From Lachnoclostridium sp. UBA903 (GTDB lineage: Bacteria > Bacillota > Clostridia > Lachnospirales > Lachnospiraceae): 64,000 nt of DNA. Location of the stretch: the NCBI GenBank assembly GCA_002294045.1, contig DBEP01000066.1:1-64000 (forward strand), read 5' to 3'. A model generated the notes under the pieces. The model was not told the DNA's origin, searched no databases, and saw only the letters and a program-made list of their open reading frames with translations. Positions 54,778-62,702 of the stretch are shown here, in pieces. Both the position numbers and the translations under genes were made by a program. How positions within the stretch are numbered: the first letter of the stretch is position 1; every line of letters starts with the position of its first letter.

Positions 54778-55602
54778 TTAAGATGCTGCAATCTTTCTAA
54801 TATACTCTTTTGAGTTACTTAATATGTAATTTCTTGCTGTTGAAGATAATTCCGCTGCCGCTTTTGTCATTTCTCGTAGCTCTCTAACTTTGTCATGAAA
54901 TTGTTTTCTAGCATAAACATTATCATTATTTTTTAAATCATTATGAATACTTTCAATATCCCTAATTAAACGTTTACACTTTACTTGTATCTGAACGCGT
55001 TGATCTACTAAAGGTTGATAATTAAGATTATAGATGCGTATGGAAACTCTAACTCTTTGAGCCTCCCAGCTTAGTTCATCATCGACATCAGGGTATACTC
55101 GACCTTCAGTATTAAATGCAATCCATATAAGATCGCCTGCCTCTGTAGGATCAATTAGAGCTGAATCTTCGTAAACTAAGTCTTCATACTTTTTGGCAAT
55201 AGATGACTTGTCCCGTAAAGGGAAATAACAATTCTTGCTTGAATTTGGAATAGAACCACTCAATCTGTAATTTAACCAGTCAAATGCTAGCCACCAATAA
55301 GCTTCATCATTATTACATGTTTTAATACCACATTCTTGTTCTTTTAATGGTATTGTTTCATTTTTCGGTCGAAAATGATCCATATGATAGGCAGATGCAA
55401 GCTCCTTCGCCTCTGTGTACCAACACTTTTCATGTGATAGTTTAGAATAATGGTCTTTAAGTTTTCCCCAATAAGAAGCATTATCTTTAATGAATTGTGT
55501 TCTTTCTTTTGGAAGCAGAGCCATAAGCTCTTTTGTCAATCTTTCGCCCTCTTTTATTAATTCTTCCGGAGGAGGATTATTCATTAAATCAATATATCTC
55601 AT
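54778..55602 (-). CDS. HNH endonuclease, PtuB-like (Septu-type effector)
   Basis: The 274-residue protein has an HNH nuclease core with CWYTEAKE (C60), HMDHFRPK (73-80, the catalytic histidine region), then NYRLSGSIPNSSKNCYFPL (Asn 111 and Cys 125) and LIDPTE, as in PtuB and retron-associated HNH proteins. It should cleave nucleic acid once activated. Its ATG overlaps the ATPase stop by four bases (ATGA) with AGGAGG upstream, so both are made together. It is the last gene of the operon with HsdM and HsdS. Confidence 0.85.
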   Translation of the reverse strand: MRYIDLMNNPPPEELIKEGERLTKELMALLPKERTQFIKDNASYWGKLKDHYSKLSHEKCWYTEAKELASAYHMDHFRPKNETIPLKEQECGIKTCNNDEAYWWLAFDWLNYRLSGSIPNSSKNCYFPLRDKSSIAKKYEDLVYEDSALIDPTEAGDLIWIAFNTEGRVYPDVDDELSWEAQRVRVSIRIYNLNYQPLVDQRVQIQVKCKRLIRDIESIHNDLKNNDNVYARKQFHDKVRELREMTKAAAELSSTARNYILSNSKEYIRKIAAS

Positions 55603-57134
55603 TCGTTTTCCTCCTCAAGAATTTTTGCCAATACTTCATCTGTCAGTTTTTCCATATCTGAAATATCTTCATTGGTTAGTTCTTTTTGTTGATATTCTGG
55701 TCTAGAAAATAGAGATCTTACAAATTTTTCATACATGGGGTCTCGAATTGTTTTGGTATAGTCCATATCACCCAATTCTTCCTCTAATTGATTTAATTCC
55801 AGCTCCTCTTCTTCCGATCGGAGTTCTTTATAAATAAGTTGTCTTTTCCTATGCAATTGCTTTTGTGTTACTGGATCTAGCGTGCTAGGTAATCCAAACA
55901 GTTCACTAGTTAAAAGACCTGCCACACCCATTCCTTTTGGGTCAAATTCAGGAGTTTTAGTTGATATTCCTTCTGTTTCTTTGCTAAAAATAGAGACCGC
56001 TTCTTTTTTCATTCCTCCAATCACTATTGGGTCATGTGTAGAAATAATTACATGACTATTTTGATTCTGTCCTACAATATCTTTTATCAAATTCAGATAG
56101 TCGAATTTCCATGCAGGATTTAAATGAGTATCTGGCTCATCCAATAGAAATAAAGATTCTTCATTCTTTGTAAATTTCAGCAAGCCTAGCACTGTTAAAA
56201 GTTGCTGCTCTCCTTCACTTAACTCATTAAAAGTAATAATTGTTCCATCTGTTTTCTGCACACGAATTCTAATCTCATTTATTAAATCTGAAAGATATGT
56301 GCTTTCTAAAAATTTAAAAAATTCAGTGTTTGATACATATTTTTCAGCAAAATTTATTAATTGAAGCTGATCTTTTATATATAAATAAATAACTTCCTGC
56401 TTTTTTGTAGAAAAACCATCATCAACAGAAATGACTTCGCTTAAAGGTGCTAATGCGTATTCATATAGGTTGTCAAGAAATTCACGCACTACACCGCGTG
56501 CATTCCAAAACTCATGTTTCTTTATTTGTTTCCCTTTCGCCCATGAAGGTTTTTTCATTACAAACAAAACCGACTCTACACGTTCAATATCCATATAATC
56601 TTTTAAAAATTTACGAGAGTTCTTTTCATAAAAAGAAAAAAAAGCAAGCAAAACAAAGTGACTATGCACCATTCGAGCATAGAATAATGGACGCAATGCT
56701 TGATCATTACCATCAAGCAAATCCTTATAAAATTTTTTTTGATGTTTTTCAAAATGCTTTTCTAACCGATTACTTGGCCCTGAATAATAAGCAAAAAGAT
56801 GTTTAGGTAAATAACAATAAACACCAGCGTCCTGTGCATAAAATAGCTTATTACTAATCTTTGTGCGATTGATAAAAAAAGAAATTTGGTTTTCATTTAT
56901 ATTATTTTCGATTATCACTTCATTCCCTCTACAAAAATACTTGATTTTGTACGAAAAAGAGGTTTTAACTTTTAAATCAAGATCTCTAAAAATTATCACT
57001 AAGGCTTCCATTAAATTAGACTTGCCTGCACCATTTTTACCTATAAAAACATTTGTTAATTGTTTTTCATCAAGATCAATTGAAAAGTTTTTTAAATTTT
57101 TAAAGTCATTAATGTAAATCTTGTCAATCCTCAT
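55599..57134 (-). CDS. AAA/ABC-type ATPase, PtuA-like (Septu-type)
   Basis: The 511-residue protein has a Walker A GKNGAGKSN (32-40), an ABC-like signature LSEGEQQ (305-311), Walker B SLFLLDEPDTHLNP (327-340) and an ISTHDP switch. This is the OLD/PtuA-type ATPase architecture, with an acidic C-terminal tail (SEEEELELNQLEEELGD). In Septu, PtuA binds PtuB and holds it inactive until triggered. The gene starts at the HsdS stop (TAATG) and its end overlaps the HNH gene. No TOPRIM domain is visible. Confidence 0.88.
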   Translation of the reverse strand: MRIDKIYINDFKNLKNFSIDLDEKQLTNVFIGKNGAGKSNLMEALVIIFRDLDLKVKTSFSYKIKYFCRGNEVIIENNINENQISFFINRTKISNKLFYAQDAGVYCYLPKHLFAYYSGPSNRLEKHFEKHQKKFYKDLLDGNDQALRPLFYARMVHSHFVLLAFFSFYEKNSRKFLKDYMDIERVESVLFVMKKPSWAKGKQIKKHEFWNARGVVREFLDNLYEYALAPLSEVISVDDGFSTKKQEVIYLYIKDQLQLINFAEKYVSNTEFFKFLESTYLSDLINEIRIRVQKTDGTIITFNELSEGEQQLLTVLGLLKFTKNEESLFLLDEPDTHLNPAWKFDYLNLIKDIVGQNQNSHVIISTHDPIVIGGMKKEAVSIFSKETEGISTKTPEFDPKGMGVAGLLTSELFGLPSTLDPVTQKQLHRKRQLIYKELRSEEEELELNQLEEELGDMDYTKTIRDPMYEKFVRSLFSRPEYQQKELTNEDISDMEKLTDEVLAKILEEENE

Positions 57135-58705
57135 TATAATGCCTCCAAAAATATTTCATTTTCTTGGCGGACTTCAATAATTAGCCCTTTTTGAACAGAG
57201 TCTTTTAGCTGTTCATAATATTCATCAATATCTATATTCATCTTTCTTTTAAGAGTTTCAGGTGTCATACGGCCATTTTCTTTTAATGCTGTTACCATAT
57301 CTTGATACATTAATTCCACCTCTTTTATGATACTATAAGTAGGTAAACCCGACTTATCATTTTTTCTTTCTATAGCTATTTGTTTTAATAGTTCTCTTGC
57401 ACTTTCCTCTATGGAGTTATTTGTGTCCAATTCCCCATGAAAAGCACTAGTTAGAATAACTTTTTTCATTTTTTCAATTTGGTCAAGAATACTGCACAGT
57501 TCTTTTGCGCGCTTCTCCTTTTCAAAATATTGATTAAGTATTCTAACAATTTCATGTTGTTCAACAATGGTCGGGATTTTTATATTTAAAAGTTTTATAT
57601 CTGCCAAACTTAATCCAGCTTTAGTAACACCTCTTTGTTTTTCTTGTAACTGCTCTAATCCAAGGTCTGAGACTAAATACCATGCAATATACTCTGGGCA
57701 AACACCCTTAATAGGTCTTAATAGAGCAATGTGTTGATTTATATATGCCTCTAAATAATTATCACTTATTACAGCAATCCTGCCAATATCTGCAGTAATA
57801 GATATTAATATGTCACCATGCTGTATTTTGCTCCTCTTTCCTTCCACATTATCAGGCAGCGAAACATACTGTATATCCGATAGATCAAGTTCGATTGTCC
57901 CATGGAGCAAGTTTCCCATTCTTATAAATATAGCACCTTCATTAGAGTAGTACTTAGACCACCCCCGAGACCCACTAGTTACATAATCTAATATTTCACT
58001 CAACTGATAATTCATCCAGCTATCTGCTCTAACCTTATTTACTTCTCTCCAGTTAACAGTAAGCTCACCTATAAACGCCCTATACAAGATAGCACTTCTC
58101 CTACCTTCAAAAGAATCCAGAATAGGTTGCACTAGTTCCTTAACGGAATCTAACTTAGCAAACAAACCTTCAATTTTATCAACAATACGTTGTTGTTCGC
58201 CAATCGGTGGAAGAGGAACCGGAATATCATTCATACTACCTTTTGTCAACTTTAATCTAGTAGTTCCATTTACGTAACCTTTATAATCAAAGATATTCAA
58301 ATAATGCATCAAGAATTTATTTCCGTACAATCCAAAAAATGAACGAAGTATATGAGCATGATTATTTACCCAAGCTTTACCATCAATGAGATATGCTTTA
58401 TTTTTTAAATAGTCAAAAAATGGTGCGCCATCTTCCCCAATTAGGACTAAATTTTCATTAGTAAGATAATCATCAATCCAGCCTATTTGACCTGTAGCTC
58501 CATAATATGGTATGTCACCTGTTCTTAAAGCTCTTTCATTTGCATTAATAGGCCTCCTCAAATTATCAAGGCATTCTGCAAATGCAGAAAGATTTATCCA
58601 AACCCAATTTGGGGGGATTTCATAAGGATGTTCGCTTTTTGGCACTACTACCAATGCCAATTGTTCATCAAAAGATAAGGTTTCTTTTTTATCTTTTCCA
58701 GCCAT
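57134..58705 (-). CDS. hsdS: Type I restriction-modification specificity subunit (HsdS) with extra C-terminal domain
   Basis: The 523-residue protein has two target-recognition domains separated by conserved helices. TRD1 ends near VPLPPIGEQQRIVDKIEGLFAKLDSV (about 160-190). TRD2 ends near IPTIVEQHEIVRILNQYFEKEKRA (about 380-410). A winged-helix-like tail follows (MTPETLKRKMNIDIDEYYEQLKDSVQKGLIIEV, in the last 55 residues), which ordinary HsdS proteins of about 400-450 residues lack. It overlaps HsdM by one base (TAATG). The tail could contact the downstream ATPase (inference). Confidence 0.93.
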   Translation of the reverse strand: MAGKDKKETLSFDEQLALVVVPKSEHPYEIPPNWVWINLSAFAECLDNLRRPINANERALRTGDIPYYGATGQIGWIDDYLTNENLVLIGEDGAPFFDYLKNKAYLIDGKAWVNNHAHILRSFFGLYGNKFLMHYLNIFDYKGYVNGTTRLKLTKGSMNDIPVPLPPIGEQQRIVDKIEGLFAKLDSVKELVQPILDSFEGRRSAILYRAFIGELTVNWREVNKVRADSWMNYQLSEILDYVTSGSRGWSKYYSNEGAIFIRMGNLLHGTIELDLSDIQYVSLPDNVEGKRSKIQHGDILISITADIGRIAVISDNYLEAYINQHIALLRPIKGVCPEYIAWYLVSDLGLEQLQEKQRGVTKAGLSLADIKLLNIKIPTIVEQHEIVRILNQYFEKEKRAKELCSILDQIEKMKKVILTSAFHGELDTNNSIEESARELLKQIAIERKNDKSGLPTYSIIKEVELMYQDMVTALKENGRMTPETLKRKMNIDIDEYYEQLKDSVQKGLIIEVRQENEIFLEAL

Positions 58706-60123
58706 TAGTCTTGCACCTCCAAAGACTTTAGCTCTCTTACAACACTTTTTAGTAAATCAACCGCTTCTTCAAGTTGGGAAATAATATCTTCTCCACTTTC
58801 AATAGGATCAGGTAATTCTTCATTAGCTAAAACACTTTCGTCACGAATCAACCCTAAATCCAGGCTGTTTCCATTCCTTTTTATATCTTCACGTTTATAG
58901 CAACTCCACCGTATATCAGACATACTATCTCTATTTTTAGCTATATAGGCTTTTTCGAATTCTATAAAATGCTCTACTTTTAGTTGATTATTTCTTCCTA
59001 ATGAAGGCATGTTTGTACGAAGATCATAAAACCACACTTCTTTAGTATTATTTTTATTTGATTTACCACGTGTGAAAAACAATACATTGGTTTTTACACC
59101 TTGAGCATAAAAAATTTTTGTAGGAAGTCGTAAAATTGTATGGAGATTACATTTCTCCATCAATTCTGAACGTATTTTTTCACCATCACCCTCAACAAAT
59201 AAAACATTATCAGGCACTATCACTGCAGCACGAGCTTTGCCACTAGCTTTTAGACTAAGATAAATATGCTGAAGAAAGTTTAATTGTTTGTTACTTGTCT
59301 GATAAGTAAAATCGTTACGTTTAGAACGTTCACCCCCATTTTTTGAGCCAAATGGAGGATTAGTTAGAATAACATCATAATCACGCATCTGTTTTCCAAT
59401 ATCTGAAAGAGAATCTCCTAACATAATATTTCCTTCAATACCATGTAGCATGGCATTCATTAAAGCAAGCTTATGTGTTTCACGAACAAGTTCACAACCG
59501 GTAAAAGCTTGTTCTATTTGAAATCTCTGCTTATTAACTGGAAGGTCTTGAAGATTATTAGTATTGTCCTTAACAAAACGATCAGCCGCAATCATAAAGC
59601 CAAAAGTTCCACAAGCAGGATCATTACATTTCTCCCCTGGTTGAGGAGCAACTAGACGAGTAATTACATCAATAAGTGCTCGAGGCGTAAAATATTGGCC
59701 TGCACCAGACTTTTTTTCGTTTGCATTTTTTTCAAGTAATCCTTCATATAGGTTTCCAAGTCCTTCTTCTTGGGCAGAATACCAATCCACTAAGTTGATA
59801 GAATTAATTATCTTTTTAAGATTATTGGAATCATCAATATTCGAAATAGCATCTATATATATTTCTTGTATACGTCCATTACAGTTTTTTCCCAAATGAT
59901 TTAGAAGTTGTTTGTAGAACTTTTTTAATTCTTGCCCACTCTTATTTAGTAAAACATCCCAACGATAATCAACAGGTATTTGTTCTTCTTTACCTGTTTC
60001 TTTAGCCATCTTTAAAAAGAGAATATATGTTAGCTCAGTAACATATTGATGATAAGTAATTCCATCGTCCCTTAATATATTACAAAGATTCCATAGTTTT
60101 AATACTATTTCTTGATTATTCAC
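58705..60123 (-). CDS. hsdM: Type I DNA methyltransferase subunit (HsdM)
   Basis: Motif I is DPACGTFGF (about residues 174-182 counted from an upstream ATG), and the catalytic motif IV is LTNPPFG (259-265). These mark an N6-adenine methyltransferase of the HsdM type, with an N-terminal helical HsdM_N domain and GQYFTPRALIDVI. GTG at 60123 is preferred because GGAGG lies eight bases upstream; an ATG six codons earlier is in frame. With HsdS it should methylate a bipartite site. No HsdR gene is found in the operon or window. Confidence 0.93.
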   Translation of the reverse strand: MNNQEIVLKLWNLCNILRDDGITYHQYVTELTYILFLKMAKETGKEEQIPVDYRWDVLLNKSGQELKKFYKQLLNHLGKNCNGRIQEIYIDAISNIDDSNNLKKIINSINLVDWYSAQEEGLGNLYEGLLEKNANEKKSGAGQYFTPRALIDVITRLVAPQPGEKCNDPACGTFGFMIAADRFVKDNTNNLQDLPVNKQRFQIEQAFTGCELVRETHKLALMNAMLHGIEGNIMLGDSLSDIGKQMRDYDVILTNPPFGSKNGGERSKRNDFTYQTSNKQLNFLQHIYLSLKASGKARAAVIVPDNVLFVEGDGEKIRSELMEKCNLHTILRLPTKIFYAQGVKTNVLFFTRGKSNKNNTKEVWFYDLRTNMPSLGRNNQLKVEHFIEFEKAYIAKNRDSMSDIRWSCYKREDIKRNGNSLDLGLIRDESVLANEELPDPIESGEDIISQLEEAVDLLKSVVRELKSLEVQD

Positions 60124-60168
60124 GTTGTAATCCTCCAGCATTTATCATAAATACAAATAAAATTTATA

Positions 60169-60390
60169 TTATTTTTTTTCTTGTTCAGCTATAACTACAA
60201 TTTCCATTATATCTGCAATATCGCAATCTAATGCAGTGCAAATTTTAATCAAAATATCAGTATTGACATTTTCATTCTTACCTAATTTTGCAATTGAAGC
60301 AGAACTAATACCAGCAGCTATTTGTAGATCCTTTTTTTTCATGTCTTTATCAATTAATAATTTCCACAACTTTTTGTAACTAATCGCCAT
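60169..60390 (-). CDS. XRE family HTH regulator
   Basis: The 73-residue protein is a Cro/C1-type helix-turn-helix (YKKLWKLLIDKDMKKKDLQIAAGISSASIAKLGKNENVNTDILIKICTALDCDIADIME, read over residues 5-65). ATG follows GAGGTGGG. It is 45 bases from HsdM and first in the operon. A palindrome and promoter directly upstream indicate that it controls expression of the whole set, as control proteins do in restriction systems. Confidence 0.9.
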   Translation of the reverse strand: MAISYKKLWKLLIDKDMKKKDLQIAAGISSASIAKLGKNENVNTDILIKICTALDCDIADIMEIVVIAEQEKK

Positions 60391-60402
60391 TTAACCCACC
60401 TC

Positions 60403-60452
60403 ATTGTTTTAAACAATCAATAGAGTATAACACAACGCTATTTAAAAATCAA
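60403..60452 (-). promoter_or_regulatory. Defence operon promoter with XRE palindrome
   Basis: On the minus strand TTGATT (60447-60452) and TATACT (60424-60429) are spaced exactly 17 bp. At the expected start point is the palindrome ATTGTTT-T-AAACAAT (60403-60417). This is the usual place for an autorepressing XRE dimer. Bases 60453-60746 hold nothing I can support. Confidence 0.75.
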
Positions 60453-60746
60453 TAAATTATTTACATTCGCAAATATTTTCTTTCCGTTATTTAAAAAGCT
60501 GAATTGCAAAACTAAATTCCATCACTGCAATGCTCACATATGGAATTTAATCTTACAAATACCAACGATTATTTAAACACCATAATTTATGACGCTTTAT
60601 TCTTGGCAACTTTACTTTAAGGGAAATAGTCTGTCCCATCTAATTCCTTACTCAATAATAATATTAACTATAAATACTTATAAGCTTATAAATTCTATTT
60701 TTATCATGGATATTATTCATACATTTCATTCATACAGGATTTTTAT

Positions 60747-62015
60747 TCAGAGAGCGGCAGTTAATTTATGTCCATCTTTGTTGTAAATAATAATATTTTT
60801 ATGAAAAACATATACCCTATCAACGTTATTTCTAATTAACTCTTCATCATAAACACCGTTCTCGCAAATCGCTTCACCTAAAACTTTCTGAATCCACTCA
60901 TCATTCAATGTGAGAGAATCTACGCATTCCTCTTTTCCTTTTTCAATCCGTGTTGCACATCGCCAAACCACTTTACCTCTTTCCGTTCGCCTCCGATAAG
61001 ATGCCCCGCAATCACCACACACAATCAAATTCCCCAGAAGGTATTTCCCATTATATTTGGTCTTGCTTGATTCTACTGTACCATCTTCTTTAAGAACTAA
61101 TCTTGCTCGTCTAGCCATTTCTTCCTGCACCTTATCAAATACTTCCTCAGATACAATAGCCGGATGACTATTTCTTACATAGTATCGATTACGCTGTCCT
61201 ATATTCCTTGCTTTCTTACCCGTCATAAAATCTTCCGTATAAGTCTTTTAAAGCATAGTATCACCCTTATACTTCTCATTCTTGAGCATTTTCTGAATAG
61301 TTGTCGTATCCCAATGATCGTTACCAGTAACAGTCTTAATTCCCATTGACTCCAGATAAGCTTTTATCTGCCCAAAAGATAAGCCCTGTAAATACAAGTC
61401 AAATATCTTTCTAACAACCTCAGCCTGCTTTGGAACAATGGTAATTTCGCCATTAACACAGGTATACCCCATAAAATTCTTATACTTCGTGAATATATCA
61501 CCTTTTTCAAATTTGCGTTGAAAGCCCCACTGAATGTTTTCACTGGTATTTCTGCTTTCGTCCTGTGCAAGCATACTCCTAAGTGTAATTTCAAATTCCT
61601 TGTCTGGTCTGATAGAATCTAAATTTTCATTTTCAAAATACATATTTATAATCCTTTCACGCAAATATCTCACTATTTTTAAAACTTCTACTGCATCTCT
61701 AGATACTCTGCTGATAGATTTTGTTATGATAAAATCAATTTTCCCTTTTGCCGCTGTCTTTAACATTTTGTCCAGTTCGGTTCTTCCACTCCTCCTTAAA
61801 CCGCTTTTTCCTGCATCATAAAATACACCGGCAAAAATCCAATCCGGATGCTCTGTAATCATCTTTGTATAGGATTTGATTTGCCAATCAAGGCTACGCC
61901 TCTGAGTCGGACTCAATGTACTGATTCGACAATATGCTGCAACTTTCAGCTTCTTAGGTTCTGATGGTTTAGGTGGTATGACTTTAATCTTTTTCATAAA
62001 GTAGTTCTCCGACAT
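60747..62015 (-). pseudogene. Large serine recombinase interrupted by one in-frame stop
   Basis: The first 255 codons read the resolvase domain: VAAYCRISTLSPTQ with catalytic Ser32, FYDAGKSGL and DFIITKSISRVSRDAVEVL, then the recombinase linker. A single TAA (61248-61250) follows GDTML, and the same frame resumes KTYTEDFMTGKKARN, then the zinc-ribbon CGDCGASYRRR...CATR and a coiled coil to 60747. The stop most simply replaces CAA. Apart from it the 422-codon frame is uninterrupted. Leader and repeat R1 lie upstream. It could be a recent loss or read-through. Confidence 0.88.
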
Positions 62016-62049
62016 CTATGTAAAATGGATAATCCCATGTATTTTTCTA

Positions 62050-62085
62050 TTAAAAAAGGACGTGAAAGTTTTCACTCTCATGTCC
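62050..62085 (-). terminator. Leader terminator upstream of the serine recombinase
   Basis: GGACATGAGAGT and ACTTTCACGTCC pair on the minus strand, followed by CTTTTTTAATAG. It lies in the 5' leader, about 35 bp before the recombinase start, so it could attenuate transcription. The same hairpin with changed bases is kept at 32747-32774. Confidence 0.6.
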
Positions 62086-62163
62086 TCAATTCTAGTGGAT
62101 TTATATTACTTATATCCCATAATTTAACTGTTCTTCTTCTGCAACAGGATTATGGACTCCACA

Positions 62164-62217
62164 TGCCTTGAGGAGATAAAAAAGATGCCCGTTTAATGTG
62201 GTACCCCCTTGGCGTCT
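62164..62217 (+). repeat. Intergenic repeat R1, copy 7
   Basis: The copy begins TGCCTTGAGGAGATAAAAAA and ends CCCCCTTGGCGTC, flanked on the left by GACTCCACA. It lies about 150 bp upstream of the serine recombinase start. Bases 62218-62348 contain no gene. Confidence 0.75.
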
Positions 62218-62348
62218 AATAATGCCTGTGACAATAAGATTTCATTAGTCTATGAAGTATATAACGTTTTGTTTATGTATGTTGTTATGATTAGTTAATA
62301 ATGTGTATATAAAATGAATTGATTATCCTTAATCAATGACAACCCAAC

Positions 62349-62702
62349 TCACTTTATTTCATTCAGGAAATTATCCAAAAGATACATCCATGTCTGTTCA
62401 TCTACATTAAGATTAAACAACTTAGTTATTTTATTTTTCAACTTAACCATACTTGCTTTGCAGTGAGCATCATTTTTCAAAACAGCTCCCATTTTTCTAG
62501 TATCTACTGCACATTCATGATATTTAGGATTACCAAATGCAAAATCAGGTGTATAAATATTTGTATAATCGCTTTGTGAAACCCAAGCAGCCCCCATTTC
62601 AGTAGGAAAGCATCCTACATCTCGCACATAAACATGTTCAATTTCTAATTCTTCATAGCTCTCACAATCTAACGCGTATTCCCATTTTAATTCAGGAAAT
62701 AA
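62349..62702 (-). pseudogene. Downstream segment in frame with the PD-(D/E)XK gene, after a TAA
   Basis: The frame continues past the TAA at 62703-62705 without another stop: FPELKWEYALDCESYEELEIEHVYVRDVGCFPTEMGAAWVSQSDYTNIYTPDF and on to FLNEIK. There is no ATG or ribosome site until a GTG at 62627. So it is either the C-terminal part of the upstream protein cut by a stop, or the tail of a separate lost gene. The GxFPTEMGAAW stretch is faintly like TIR-type folds, but I do not assign it. Confidence 0.45.

Noticed and set aside
54778..57134. Retron (the PtuA/HNH pair is shared with some retrons)
   Set aside because: No reverse transcriptase gene and no msr/msd-like inverted repeat are visible near the pair. 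The neighbours are HsdM and HsdS.
61248..61250. Selenocysteine or pyrrolysine recoding at the recombinase stop
   Set aside because: The codon is TAA, which is used for neither, and no recoding element is evident.
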